From Mycobacterium dioxanotrophicus (GTDB taxonomy: Bacteria; Actinomycetota; Actinomycetes; Mycobacteriales; Mycobacteriaceae), in contig NZ_CP020809.1 of NCBI RefSeq assembly GCF_002157835.1, positions 7,006,001 to 7,070,000 on the forward strand: a stretch of 64,000 nucleotides of DNA. Reading direction: 5' to 3'. Position 1 is the stretch's first letter. Each line of letters opens with the position of its first letter. Made by a program: the position numbers and the translations under genes. Positions 17,178 to 26,795 of this stretch are shown here, piece after piece. The notes under the pieces are model-generated. The model had not been told where the DNA came from. It saw only the letters and a list, made by a program, of their open reading frames with translations, and ran no database searches.

Positions 17178-18545
17178 GGTGAATGCACCGCGGTACTGCG
17201 CCGCAGGATGCCGATCGTTGATCAGGTCGGTGCCGAACAGTTTGGCACGCACTGTTCCCGGCGCATACTCGCGCTGCGCCAGACCGCGGCGTTGCAGCTC
17301 CGGAATGACGTGATCGACGAACTCCTCGTAGCTGCCCGGAATCGTGGCATTGACGACGTTGATCCCGTCCACCCCAGCATCACGCCAGCGCTGCAGTTGA
17401 TCGGCGATACTCTCCGGGGTTCCGACGACACGAGAGTTGCGTCCCTGCAACAGTCCGAGGTCGCGCACGGTGGCCTCCCGACCGCGCACCGATTCCTGTA
17501 CCCATTGCACGATGCTGCGGGTGCCGTCGGTCTCGGCGATGTCACCAAGCGGGGTGTCCAGGTCGTGGCCGCCGAAGTCGACGCCCACGGCCCCTGACAG
17601 GTGGGCGACCATGCCGTCGAGGTCGATCGCTTCATCGAGGTCGAGCTCCTTGCGGCGGGCCTCCTGCTCGGTGCTGCCTATCACGAAATGCAAACCTTGG
17701 AAGAACTTCAGATCACCGGGTTTGCGCCCCGCGGCGACCACCCGGCGTCGGGTGTCATCGATCAGGTCACGCGCCGCATCAGGACCGGGACTGATGATGA
17801 ACTGCGCTTCGGCGTTGCGGGCAGCGAAATCACGCCCGGCCAAGGATGATCCGGCCTGGAACAGCACCGGTGTTCGTTGCGGCGAGGGTGCCACCAGGTG
17901 CGGGCCTTCTACCCGGTACCGCTTGCCGGCGTGATGGATCTTGTGGATCTTGTTGAAGTCGCCGTGCAGACCACGGGTGCGGTCCTGCAACAGCGCACCG
18001 TCGTCCCAGGACCCCTCCCACAGCTTGTAGGTGACGTCGACGTATTCGTCGGCCCACCGGTAGCGTTCATCGTGTTCCTCGAGTCCGTCGTAGCCGAAGT
18101 TGCGGGCGGCATTGGCCAAGGCGCTGGTGACGATGTTCCAGGCGATGCGCCCGTGGGATGCGTGATCGAGCGTCGAGATTTTTCGCGCGAAGTTGAACGG
18201 GTGTTCTTGGATCACCGAGCTGGTGACGGCGATTCCGAGATCGGTGGTGTTGAAGGCGATGGCCGACGCGATAACGCTGGGATCGTTACTGGGTATCTGC
18301 AGGCCGCTCTGCACGTACTTCTCATAGGACCCGCCGTAGTCACCGTAGAGTCCCACGACGTCGGCGAAGAATATGAAGTCGAATCGGCCCCGTTCGAGGA
18401 CCTTGGCCAGATGTACCCAGTGATCCAACGAATTGAAGTCGGTCTGGCCCGCATCGGGCTGTCGCCACAGTCCCTGCAGGATATGCGAGGTGGTGTTCAT
18501 GACGAAGGCGGAAAAACGCAGAGGCGGTGCGGGCGAGGTCGACAT
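17154..18545 (-). CDS. NtaA/SnaA/DszA-type FMNH2-dependent monooxygenase (1)
   Basis: The product is a 463-aa luciferase-like TIM barrel. Family hallmarks are GLWRQPD near residue 26, the FDFIFFADV strand, the STLDHASHGRIAWNIVTS segment that lines the flavin site, the YRWADEYVDVTYKLWEGSW helix, and PVLFQAGSS. Such enzymes oxidise sulfonates, sulfones, nitrilotriacetate and similar compounds using reduced FMN from a separate reductase. The gene is divergent from the sugar-type ABC importer at 18685, sharing a 139-bp promoter gap. Its final codons overlap a truncated MFS fragment on the other strand, so its natural C-terminus may have been replaced. The substrate is unknown. Confidence 0.85.
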   Translation of the reverse strand: MSTSPAPPLRFSAFVMNTTSHILQGLWRQPDAGQTDFNSLDHWVHLAKVLERGRFDFIFFADVVGLYGDYGGSYEKYVQSGLQIPSNDPSVIASAIAFNTTDLGIAVTSSVIQEHPFNFARKISTLDHASHGRIAWNIVTSALANAARNFGYDGLEEHDERYRWADEYVDVTYKLWEGSWDDGALLQDRTRGLHGDFNKIHKIHHAGKRYRVEGPHLVAPSPQRTPVLFQAGSSLAGRDFAARNAEAQFIISPGPDAARDLIDDTRRRVVAAGRKPGDLKFFQGLHFVIGSTEQEARRKELDLDEAIDLDGMVAHLSGAVGVDFGGHDLDTPLGDIAETDGTRSIVQWVQESVRGREATVRDLGLLQGRNSRVVGTPESIADQLQRWRDAGVDGINVVNATIPGSYEEFVDHVIPELQRRGLAQREYAPGTVRAKLFGTDLINDRHPAAQYRGAFTTAATTSP

Positions 18546-18684
18546 TCACCGAATCTGGCGATGAAACACGGCATGGTGCAATCGTTTCGATCACGATGCG
18601 TCGCATTCCCGAAGATCCTCACCGTGGCGTTCACGATGAGCAAGACCATCGTTCGGCCCCAAGGCGTCGGCTAGCTTCTGCCCG

Positions 18685-20025
18685 ATGACCTCCGATGAGC
18701 GACGCGCCATCGACTCTGTCCTGGACCGCCTGGACACCTACGGACTGGGCCGGCGGCAGTTCGTCAAACTGCTGGCCGGCAGCGCGGCCGCACTGACCGC
18801 GGCAGGGGCGTTGACCGCGGTCGGCCGTCGTGACGCCGCACGAGGAGACGCGGTCGCCTACACCGACGGCCAGTTCGCCTTGCTGAACTGGTCGGCCACC
18901 GGGGATTATCAGGTGCAGTGGGCCAAGGCCTTTCAAGACGCGGCGAGTCAGCTCGGCTACAAGAGCGTGGTTCTCGACGGAAAAAGTGACGCAGCCGTGC
19001 AGTCGAATCAGTTCAACCAACTGCTCACGCAGAAGACCACCGCCATTTTCGTCGGGCTCAACGACCCTGGCGCCTTACCCACGCTGGCCCATGACGCCAA
19101 TGACGGGGGCGTGCTGTTCCAAGCGGCGTGGAACTCGCCCGCCTGGTACACGCCATGGCACAGCGACGCAGACGGGGACAAATACAACACGTTCCTGATG
19201 CCCGATGAGTACATCGCGGTCGGTAAGGCGGTTGACGTGCTCGCCCGCAAGATCGGCGAAGAGGGCACCATCGTGCGCGTCGGCGGTTACTATCCGTCGA
19301 TCGACGGCTGCGAAGTCCAGCGTCGCCTCGCGGTCCACGACACTCTCAAGAAATACCCGAAGATTCGCTTCGCCGGCGAACTGCATGCCAAGTACGACGC
19401 CGATCTCTCGCAGCGGGCGGCCGCAACGCTGTTGGCGCGCTACCCCGACACCGTCGGCATCGTGGCCGTCAACGACGACGCGGCCACGGGCGTCGTCGCC
19501 GGTATCGAGGCCGCCGGCAAGGTGCCGGGCAAGGATGTATTCGTGGTGGGCGCCAACGGTTCCACCGCAGGGATAGACCGAATCGTCGCGGGCAAACAAC
19601 TGGTCACGACGGGTAACGTGCCTGCGTATCCGTCGTTCTTCACCCTCGCCCAGTTTCATGACCGGTTGCGTGGCTGGAAACCTGAACCCGCCGAACGCTT
19701 TTACGGCTGGCACGCCGAAATCATCACCGCCGAGAACGTGCAGGCCTTCAAGTCCCGCTACGTCGACGGGCCCATCGCGCAGTCGTTCGACGTGAAGCTG
19801 TTGTCACGCACCGAGCACCCCGCAGACTTCGACCTACAGTTCGACGGCTATCCCGTTGAGGACCTCGAGTCCATCTGGCCAGGAGTGCCCAAGCCCAAGG
19901 GATTCCAGTATCCGGAGTCCTACCTGCAAGCCAGACGCAACGGCGATTTCGACCGGGTCCGGGCGCTCTACAACGCGCATTACCGCACTCCCGTACTGGG
20001 ACCGTCGCCTTATCAGAAGGTCTGA
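18685..20025 (+). CDS. ABC importer substrate-binding protein, sugar-type, Tat-exported
   Basis: The product has 446 aa. A twin-arginine signal is visible: GRRQFVK at 22-28 followed by a hydrophobic Ala/Leu stretch to about residue 45. The mature part is a type I periplasmic-binding fold (LacI/RbsB-like): TAIFVGLNDPGALP, GIVAVNDDAATGVVAGIEA, DVFVVGANG. In this group the protein captures ligand outside the membrane and delivers it to a RbsC-like permease. Tat export implies folding before secretion. It is followed after 10 bp by the ATPase gene and then the permease gene, forming a complete importer. Its position between two flavin monooxygenases suggests a ligand other than a plain sugar. Confidence 0.82.
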   Translation: MTSDERRAIDSVLDRLDTYGLGRRQFVKLLAGSAAALTAAGALTAVGRRDAARGDAVAYTDGQFALLNWSATGDYQVQWAKAFQDAASQLGYKSVVLDGKSDAAVQSNQFNQLLTQKTTAIFVGLNDPGALPTLAHDANDGGVLFQAAWNSPAWYTPWHSDADGDKYNTFLMPDEYIAVGKAVDVLARKIGEEGTIVRVGGYYPSIDGCEVQRRLAVHDTLKKYPKIRFAGELHAKYDADLSQRAAATLLARYPDTVGIVAVNDDAATGVVAGIEAAGKVPGKDVFVVGANGSTAGIDRIVAGKQLVTTGNVPAYPSFFTLAQFHDRLRGWKPEPAERFYGWHAEIITAENVQAFKSRYVDGPIAQSFDVKLLSRTEHPADFDLQFDGYPVEDLESIWPGVPKPKGFQYPESYLQARRNGDFDRVRALYNAHYRTPVLGPSPYQKV

Positions 20026-20035
20026 AAGATACGCC

Positions 20036-21607
20036 ATGACAACGCAAATACGGCTCGAGGCGCGCGGAATCGTCAAGACGTTCGGTGCCCACCGAGCTCT
20101 CAAAGGTGTCGACCTCACGGTCGGGGACGGCGAGGTGGTGGGCCTGATCGGCGAGAACGGCGCCGGGAAGAGCACCATCCTCAACATCGTGTCCGGAGTG
20201 TTGGCCCATGACGCGGGGTCGCTGTGGCTCGACGGCAAGGAGATTGCCCCCAAGACCTACCAGGAAGCCAACCGGCTCGGGATCTTCCGGGTGTTTCAGG
20301 ATCCGAACCTGATCGATTCGCTGGCCGTCTACGAGAATGTGTTCTTCGGCTGGGAGCACCTGTTCCGCACCCGCAGCAGCGGATTGGACCGGCGTGCGCT
20401 GCGAAAGGCGGCTTCCGACGCATTGTTGCGGGCGGAGGTCGACGGGGTCGATGTATCCGCACCGACCGGCCGGCTGAGCCCGGGCCAGAAGCAGAGTCTC
20501 GACATCGCCAGGGTCACCGCGCTCGCAGAGCTGCTTGACGTGCAGCGGCCGGTGGTGCTCTTCGATGAGCCGACCACCGCGCTGGATTCCGAACATGAGG
20601 ACAACTTCCTGCGACTGCTCGAGCGGTTGCGCGGGGTCGCGGCCGTGGTCTTCGTCTCCCACCGGTTACCGGAGATCATCGAATCAACCGATCGGGTCAC
20701 GGTATTCAAGGACGGCCAGTCGGTGGCCGACCGCCCCACCGCAGGCGTCGACGAGAACGAGCTGCACCGGCTGATGGTCGGCAGGGTCCGCGCCGAGAAC
20801 TACTACCGCGAACACACCCAGCGGTCGATCGAACCGCAGCAGCCGGCGCGGCTGGTCGTCGAATCGGTATCCGGAGCCGGCGTCCTGCGGGATGCAACGC
20901 TTGAGGTGGCGCCCGGCGAGATCGTCGGCCTGGCCGGCACTGAAGGTTCCGGCAAGCGGGTGTTGGGCGAGATCATTGCCGGCGTGGTGCCAGCCGCCAC
21001 GGGACGAGTTCTCCTCAACGGCAAGGAAGTCCGCGGCAGCATCGCGGGTCACGTACAGGCCGGGATCGCCTATGTGCCACCGGACCGATCTGTGAAGGGC
21101 CTGATCACCTCGTCGTCGATCGTCGAGAACATCCAGTTGGCCTCCTTGCACGACCGGCTGGCCACTCGCCGAGTGGGACTATGGGCGGTGGGGCGGGCCA
21201 GAAGGCTGGCCCAGCGTTATGTCGACGAACTGGGCATCGTTGCCGACAGTCTCGACGCCCCGGTGTCGTCGTTGTCGGGAGGGAACGCACAGAAGGTGCT
21301 CATCGCCAAATGGCTGTTGCGCGAGCCGGATGTGCTGGTTCTCGACGAACCGACTCAAGGTGTGGATACCGGTGCGCGCGAAGGGATCTACGACCTGCTG
21401 CGCAGAGTCGCCGCCACCGGCACGTCGATCATCCTGGTCAGCGACGACCTACCGGAACTGATCGGCCTGTCCAATCGGGTCGCCGTGGTCACCGACGGGC
21501 GCCTGGTGACCACTGTGCAGGCACCCGCGGACAACAAGCCTGACGAACACGACCTGGTCGCGCTGATGCTGCCAGGCACGAACGCCGTCCCTACCACCAT
21601 TGGATGA
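20036..21607 (+). CDS. ABC importer tandem ATPase (RbsA/XylG-like)
   Basis: The 523-aa product contains two nucleotide-binding domains. The first has Walker A GENGAGKST (39-47), a variant signature LSPGQKQ, and Walker B VVLFDEPTTALD. The second has the degenerate Walker A usual for this family (GTEGSGKRV), a normal signature LSGGNAQK, and Walker B VLVLDEPTQGVD. It powers import through the membrane protein encoded next. ATG at 20036 begins 10 bp after the binding-protein stop and gives the standard family N-terminus; the frame is open further upstream inside the previous gene but without support. The C-terminus overlaps upstream potential starts of the permease. Confidence 0.88.
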   Translation: MTTQIRLEARGIVKTFGAHRALKGVDLTVGDGEVVGLIGENGAGKSTILNIVSGVLAHDAGSLWLDGKEIAPKTYQEANRLGIFRVFQDPNLIDSLAVYENVFFGWEHLFRTRSSGLDRRALRKAASDALLRAEVDGVDVSAPTGRLSPGQKQSLDIARVTALAELLDVQRPVVLFDEPTTALDSEHEDNFLRLLERLRGVAAVVFVSHRLPEIIESTDRVTVFKDGQSVADRPTAGVDENELHRLMVGRVRAENYYREHTQRSIEPQQPARLVVESVSGAGVLRDATLEVAPGEIVGLAGTEGSGKRVLGEIIAGVVPAATGRVLLNGKEVRGSIAGHVQAGIAYVPPDRSVKGLITSSSIVENIQLASLHDRLATRRVGLWAVGRARRLAQRYVDELGIVADSLDAPVSSLSGGNAQKVLIAKWLLREPDVLVLDEPTQGVDTGAREGIYDLLRRVAATGTSIILVSDDLPELIGLSNRVAVVTDGRLVTTVQAPADNKPDEHDLVALMLPGTNAVPTTIG

Positions 21608-21611
21608 CCAC

Positions 21612-22640
21612 ATGACCGCCGAATTAGCCACTTCCGCGCCAGTTTCCGAGTCCACGCCGGATGTTGCGGGAACCACGCCACGACGACGCCTGTCGGGCGG
21701 CATCAATCTGGTACGCGACGTGTTACCGCTGGCCGCACTCTTGGCGCTCGTACTCTTCTTCTCGGTACGCGCGGAGGCGTTCCTGACGGCGGCCAACCTG
21801 ACCTTGATCAGCGGTCAGGCCGGAATCCTGTTGCTCGCCTCGCTGGGCGCCACCCTGGTGATCGTGGCAGGCAGTGTCGACCTGTCCGTCGGCTCAATCG
21901 CTCTGCTCACCGGCGCCATCGTGGCCTGGTTGATCAACAACGGGACCGGCAATCCGATCGTGGTGCTGTTCATCGCGATTGCAGTGGGAGCGGCGATCGG
22001 TGTACTCAACGGAGTGGTCTTCGCCTACGGTCGGGTTCCCTCGTTCATCGCCACTTTGGGCACCTTGTCACTGTTCGCCGGTATCGGCCTGACCGTTCTG
22101 CAGGGCAGCACGATCAACTTCACCGATCAGGCGATCCGGAATCTGGCGATCGGACAGCTGATCCCGAACATCCAGAACGCGGCGCTGATCGCATTGGTGG
22201 CCCTCGGTGTCATCTGGTTCTTCGCCCGCCGCACCCGTTTCGGGCTGTACGTCTACGCGATCGGCGGTAACGAGCGCGTGGTGGAGTTGGCCGGAGTGCG
22301 CACCCGGAGAGTCAAGGTTCTCGTTCTGCTGGTCTCCGGTATCACTGCGGGATTGGCCGGTCTGCTGCTCACCGCCCAACTGGGAGCGGCCGGGCCGACA
22401 TTGGGGTCGACGATCTTGCTCGACTCGGTGGCCGCGATCGTCATCGGCGGAACCGCGCTCTCGGGCGGGGTCGGCGGAGTCGGCCGCACCGTGCTCGGTG
22501 TGCTGATCCTCACCGTGCTGTCCAACGGCCTCAACCAGATCGGGGCGGCCGACTACACACAGACCATCATCAAAGGCTTGGTCATCATCGTCGCCGCGGT
22601 GTTCACCATGGCTTCACAACGCAAACTCATCGTGAAGTAA
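21612..22640 (+). CDS. ABC importer permease (RbsC-like)
   Basis: The 342-aa integral membrane protein has eight to ten hydrophobic segments. Family markers are GAATLVIV-like LGATLVIVAGSVDLSVGS (residues about 80-97), the conserved SVDLSVG turn of ribose-type permeases, and GGTALSGGVGGVGRT near residue 285, which contacts the ATPase. ATG at 21612 is chosen; an in-frame TTG at 21600 would overlap the ATPase stop and would add four residues. It completes the binding protein-ATPase-permease operon. Confidence 0.85.
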   Translation: MTAELATSAPVSESTPDVAGTTPRRRLSGGINLVRDVLPLAALLALVLFFSVRAEAFLTAANLTLISGQAGILLLASLGATLVIVAGSVDLSVGSIALLTGAIVAWLINNGTGNPIVVLFIAIAVGAAIGVLNGVVFAYGRVPSFIATLGTLSLFAGIGLTVLQGSTINFTDQAIRNLAIGQLIPNIQNAALIALVALGVIWFFARRTRFGLYVYAIGGNERVVELAGVRTRRVKVLVLLVSGITAGLAGLLLTAQLGAAGPTLGSTILLDSVAAIVIGGTALSGGVGGVGRTVLGVLILTVLSNGLNQIGAADYTQTIIKGLVIIVAAVFTMASQRKLIVK

Positions 22641-22653
22641 CGCCCTCGGTCCC

Positions 22654-22677
22654 GGTCACCCGGCTTGTGCGGTGACC
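22654..22677. terminator. Possible bidirectional terminator between convergent genes
   Basis: GGTCACC and GGTGACC form a perfect 7-bp stem around a 10-nt loop, sitting at the junction of the convergent permease and monooxygenase genes and overlapping the last codons of the latter. There is no T run, so termination is plausible but not assured. Confidence 0.35.
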
Positions 22678-24011
22678 CGCGATCGGCGATCCGGCACCCG
22701 CTGCAGGCCGAGATGGCCGCGCAGGGTGCTGTGCCGGTATTCGTGCCGGAACAGTCCGCGTGCCCGCAGGATCGGGATCACGTGGTCCACGAAGAGCTCC
22801 AGACCGGACGGGAACACATCGGGCATCAGGTTGAAACCGTCGACCGCGCCCGCCCGGAACCACTCCTCGATCGCGTCGGCGATCTGCTCCGGTGAACCGA
22901 TCACCAAACGATGCCACGTGATCACGCGATCCAACAGCTGCCGAACGGTCAGCTGCTCCCGGCGCGCGAGGTTGACGACGATGTCCCGGGCGCCCTGGGA
23001 GCCACCGATCGTCTCGGCACCGTCGAGCAGCCACTTCGGCAACGGGCTGTCCCAATCGAGCTCGGCCGGGTCGACGCTGAGCTGCGCGGCTAGATGCGCC
23101 AGCCTGCGCTCCCCCGCGAGTTCGTTGAGCTCGGCATTGCGCCGCCAGGCCTCTTCTTCGGTGCTGCCCAGTACGAAGGACAACCCCGGCATGATCCGAA
23201 TCGCGTCCCTGGGCCGACCGTAAGCGACTGTGCGGGACCGTAGTTCGTCAGCATTGCGCAGAGCGTCGGCCAACGATGCCTGCGCGGCGAAGACGCCGTC
23301 GGCGTACTTGCCTGCGAGGTTGAGACCGCCGGATGACCCTCCTGCCTGGAACAGGACGGGGTGGCCCTGCGGGGATCGCGGGAGTGTCAGCGGACCGGTG
23401 ACGTTGAAGAACTCGCCGCGGTGGTCGATCGTGTTGATCGATCCGACTCTGCTGAAGGCGCCTTTCGCCTTGTCGGCGAGGACGGCGTCGTCGTCCCAGG
23501 AATCCCAGAGCGCGCGCACCACGTCGATGAATTCGGCTGCGCGCCGGTATCTTTGTGCCCGGTTGGGCTGCTCCGCCGTCTCGTCACCATGCCCGAAGTT
23601 TCCCCACGCGTAGGGATCGCTGCTGGTCACCACGTTCCAAGCGGCGCGCCCGCGGCTGAGGTGGTCCAGCGACGCGAACCGCCGCGCGATGTTGTAGGGC
23701 TCTTCGAACGACGTCGAGACCGTTCCGATGAGCCCGAGGTGGGTCGTCGCCGATGCCAACGTCGACAACAGCACGATCGGATCAAGAGCGAGCGGCGGAG
23801 CCACCAACGGTTCTCCCGGCGGCTGGAACAGCGAGGGGCTGTCGGCCAGGAACAGCGCATCGAGGGTGCCGCGCTCTGCCGTCCGGGCGACATCGACCCA
23901 GAATGCGGGATCGCTGAACCAGTTCGGATCTGAGCCGGGGTATTGCCAGGCGGCGGGGTGCATCCCGTCGGAGAGGACGTTGACGCCCAAGTGCAGTTCG
24001 CGTGTGCTCAT
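22656..24011 (-). CDS. NtaA/SnaA/DszA-type FMNH2-dependent monooxygenase (2)
   Basis: The product is a 451-aa luciferase-like TIM barrel. Family hallmarks are LDALFLADSPS, ARRFASLDHLSRGRAAWNVVTS, the AAEFIDVVRALWDSW helix and PVLFQAGGSSGG. It differs clearly from the monooxygenase encoded at 17154-18545, so it is not a recent duplicate and probably has its own substrate. It uses FMNH2 from a separate reductase; none is seen nearby. The ATG at 24011 gives the usual start just before the first strand (LHLGVNVLSDG). The gene is convergent with the ABC operon and divergent from the monooxygenase-met operon. Confidence 0.85.
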   Translation of the reverse strand: MSTRELHLGVNVLSDGMHPAAWQYPGSDPNWFSDPAFWVDVARTAERGTLDALFLADSPSLFQPPGEPLVAPPLALDPIVLLSTLASATTHLGLIGTVSTSFEEPYNIARRFASLDHLSRGRAAWNVVTSSDPYAWGNFGHGDETAEQPNRAQRYRRAAEFIDVVRALWDSWDDDAVLADKAKGAFSRVGSINTIDHRGEFFNVTGPLTLPRSPQGHPVLFQAGGSSGGLNLAGKYADGVFAAQASLADALRNADELRSRTVAYGRPRDAIRIMPGLSFVLGSTEEEAWRRNAELNELAGERRLAHLAAQLSVDPAELDWDSPLPKWLLDGAETIGGSQGARDIVVNLARREQLTVRQLLDRVITWHRLVIGSPEQIADAIEEWFRAGAVDGFNLMPDVFPSGLELFVDHVIPILRARGLFRHEYRHSTLRGHLGLQRVPDRRSRVTAQAG

Positions 24012-24588
24012 CTAGATCGGTTCTCCTGGCAGGGCAAAGATCGGTTTGTCCTCCGAGACCTGGTCGATCCGATCCGGGACCACCGTTTGGACGTCCGAAT
24101 AACCCGGACGTCAGCAAGATTGGCAGATGCCGCCCTGCGCTGGCCAGCGTTGCGATCAACGTGACGGGATCACGTCTCGACCGATATCTGCGCAAACGCA
24201 CTGCAGCGCAGTCGGTATACGTCCGCCAAGGAGCGTTCTGTCGTCAATACGCGCGTAGACCATAAGAATCTCTCGGATTCGATCACTGACGCAGCGGATT
24301 CAGTTGAGGCACAGTACAGACGAAACTGGTCCCCTCTGCCGCCGTCGCATCATCATGACGGGTGAGCAGGGCCACAGGTGAACCGACGGCTCGGAAAGGC
24401 GGAGTAATGCCAGCGGCGCCAATACGTTGCTGCCGTGCATTTACCGTCCGGCCGGCATCACCGACGAGCGGTGGTCCGCGGCTGCGCCTGACGCGGCCGC
24501 CGACCTACTTTTGAGCACCGGCCCGGTGCCGTCAGGCGACCGCACCGATGGACTGAGCCGACTCCCTATCGAACCGAAACGAGATGAC
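24012..24588. promoter_or_regulatory. Divergent promoter region between monooxygenase genes
   Basis: This 577-bp gap holds no supported gene. It must carry the promoters of the minus-strand monooxygenase and of the plus-strand monooxygenase-metNIQ operon. An open frame from 24427 extends the plus gene upstream, but its first 54 residues do not resemble the family. I found no convincing long palindrome or riboswitch. Confidence 0.4.
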
Positions 24589-25971
24589 ATGCCTTCCGCG
24601 CGTCCAAAACGACTGATTCTCAATGGTTTCACGATGTCAGCGGTCGGGCATATTTCGCCCGGCCTGTGGCGGCACCCTGACGACCACGCATACCGTTACC
24701 CTTCGCTGAAGTACTGGACCGATCTGGCGAAATTGCTGGAATCGGGTGGATTCGACACGCTGTTCATCGCCGACGTCCTCGGGCCCATCGAGGTGTATCA
24801 GGGCAAGGCTGATGCTGCATTGCGCAATGCCACGCAGCTGCCGGTCAGCGATCCTCTACTGGCGGTTTCAGCGATGGCGGCGGCAACGCGTCATCTGGGT
24901 TTCGGTGTGACGGTATCGACGTCCTACGCGCAGCCCTACTTGCTCGCGCGAACGTTCTCGACCCTCGACCAGCTGACCGATGGCAGGATCGCCTGGAACG
25001 TCGTCACATCGATGATCGACAGCGCGGCACGCAATCTGGGGCTCTCGGAGCAGTTCGACCACGACGAGCGTTATGACCGTGCCCAGGAGTTCCTCGACGT
25101 GACATACAAGCTCTGGGAGGGGTCGTGGGAAGACGGAGCCGTACTGCGCGATCGTGTCGCCGGCGTCTACACCGACCCCGCGAAAGTGCACCGCATCGAC
25201 CACCACGGAAAGTACTACGCCGTAGCGGGCCCTCATCTGTGCGAACCGACACCACAGCGGACCCCGGTGATCTTCCAGGCCGGCGCGTCGACTCGCGGCC
25301 AAGAGTTCGCAGCACGAAACGCCGAACTGGTCTTCCTCGGAGGACGCGACGCCCGGGAGATCGGACGCAACGTCGCCCAGATCAAACGACGCGCCGCCGC
25401 AGCGGGCCGCGACCCTGACGCCATCAAGTTCGTCACATCGGTGACTGTCATCACCGGTCCCGACGACGCGACGGCGCAGTCCAAGCATGCTGATTACCTT
25501 GGCCATTCGAGTGCAGAAGGTGCCTTGGCACTGTTTTCGGCGTTTACCGGACACGACTGGTCCGGTCACGATCTCGATGAAGTCGTCGAACGCACCGAGA
25601 CGAACGCGTCGCAGTCGACGCTGGCTTCCGGACGAGGCCGGACCCTGCGCGACATCGTGGACACCATGGCGCTCGGAGGCTTGCACCCGACGATCGTCGG
25701 TGGCCCTCACCGCGTGGCCGATTACCTCGAAGCGCTGGCAGAGGAAGCCGACCTCGATGGTTTCAATCTGGCGCACGTGGTGAGCCCAGGTTCATTCGAA
25801 GACTTCATCGAATTCGTGGTACCCGAGCTACGCCGCCGCGGTCGGTTGCTCAACGAGTACTTTCCGGGCACATTGCGGGAGAAGCTCGGCGAAACCGCCT
25901 CTGCTGCAATCGGTGATGATCATCCTGCATCGACCTACCGGATCGGTGCCCGACCGGCGGCCCGAGCATGA
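24589..25971 (+). CDS. NtaA/SnaA/DszA-type FMNH2-dependent monooxygenase (3)
   Basis: The product is a 460-aa luciferase-like TIM barrel. Hallmarks are GLWRHPDDHA, FDTLFIADVLG, ARTFSTLDQLTDGRIAWNVVTS, the AQEFLDVTYKLWEGSW helix and PVIFQAGAST. It resembles the enzyme at 17154-18545 more than that at 22656-24011. ATG at 24589 is preferred because the N-terminus then matches the family; an earlier in-frame start at 24427 would add 54 unrelated residues. The stop overlaps the start of metN (ATGA), so the enzyme and the MetNIQ-type importer are translationally coupled. This indicates that the importer brings in the enzyme's substrate or a related sulfur compound. Confidence 0.87.
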   Translation: MPSARPKRLILNGFTMSAVGHISPGLWRHPDDHAYRYPSLKYWTDLAKLLESGGFDTLFIADVLGPIEVYQGKADAALRNATQLPVSDPLLAVSAMAAATRHLGFGVTVSTSYAQPYLLARTFSTLDQLTDGRIAWNVVTSMIDSAARNLGLSEQFDHDERYDRAQEFLDVTYKLWEGSWEDGAVLRDRVAGVYTDPAKVHRIDHHGKYYAVAGPHLCEPTPQRTPVIFQAGASTRGQEFAARNAELVFLGGRDAREIGRNVAQIKRRAAAAGRDPDAIKFVTSVTVITGPDDATAQSKHADYLGHSSAEGALALFSAFTGHDWSGHDLDEVVERTETNASQSTLASGRGRTLRDIVDTMALGGLHPTIVGGPHRVADYLEALAEEADLDGFNLAHVVSPGSFEDFIEFVVPELRRRGRLLNEYFPGTLREKLGETASAAIGDDHPASTYRIGARPAARA

Positions 25972-26795
25972 CATCCGAGACTCAGTCGCCTTCCAGCTCG
26001 CATCTACCGGACGTCCCCGAGCCGCTTGTGCGTTTGGCCGGGGTGACCAAGACGTACCGCAACCATGACGGCGGCCGGTTCACTGCCCTCGACAACGTGG
26101 ATCTCGACATCACTCGTGGCTGCGTGCACGGCATCGCAGGGTTCAGCGGCGCCGGCAAATCCACCCTGCTGCGGACCGTCAACATGCTCGAAAGACCCGA
26201 GTCGGGTGCCGTCGTCGTCAATGGTGAGGACCTGACGACGCTCTCCGAGCGATCTTTGCGCGCCCGGCGCCGCGCCATCGGGATGATCTTCCAGGAATTC
26301 AACCTCCTGGCGAACAAGACCGTGGTGGAAAACGTCGAACTGCCGTTGAGGCTGGCGAAGGTCAGCCGCACGGCCAGGCGTGAGAAGGCGTTGGCATCCC
26401 TGGCAGCGGTCGGACTAGAGGACAAGGCCTTCGGGTACCCGGAGCGACTGAGCGGCGGGCAGAAACAACGCGTTGGCATCGCGCGGGCACTGGTCACCGA
26501 ACCCGAGGTACTGCTGTGTGATGAGGCAACCTCTGCACTGGACCCGCGCACCACCGACGAAATCCTCCAGCTGTTACGTGGCATCAACTCCGATCGTGGT
26601 ATCACCATCGTCGTCGTCACACACGAGGTACACGTCATCAACGCTGTGTGCGACCGGATCTCGGTGATGGAGCGCGGGGTGATCGTCGAGAACTTCAGCT
26701 TGGGCGCCCCGATCAGACCGGAGACCTCCATTTCGCGGTACCTGTTCGGTCAGGCTGACCGGCCGTCGCGGGGGTGGGAGGTCGCCGATGCTTGA
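25968..26795 (+). CDS. metN: MetN-like ABC ATPase
   Basis: The 275-aa ATPase has Walker A GFSGAGKST (58-66), the Q-loop FQEFNLL, signature LSGGQKQRV and Walker B LLCDEATSALDP, all intact. The sequence is closest to methionine-importer ATPases. It ends near residue 275, whereas canonical MetN has about 340 residues with a C-terminal NIL (methionine-sensing) domain. That domain is absent, so feedback inhibition by substrate is probably missing. Start overlaps the monooxygenase stop; end overlaps the permease start by 8 bases. The gene symbol names the family; the ligand may be another sulfur compound. Confidence 0.82.
   Translation: MTSETQSPSSSHLPDVPEPLVRLAGVTKTYRNHDGGRFTALDNVDLDITRGCVHGIAGFSGAGKSTLLRTVNMLERPESGAVVVNGEDLTTLSERSLRARRRAIGMIFQEFNLLANKTVVENVELPLRLAKVSRTARREKALASLAAVGLEDKAFGYPERLSGGQKQRVGIARALVTEPEVLLCDEATSALDPRTTDEILQLLRGINSDRGITIVVVTHEVHVINAVCDRISVMERGVIVENFSLGAPIRPETSISRYLFGQADRPSRGWEVADA

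Noticed and set aside
24427..24588. N-terminal extension of the third flavin monooxygenase
   Set aside because: These 54 residues have no counterpart in the family, and ATG 24589 gives the normal start.
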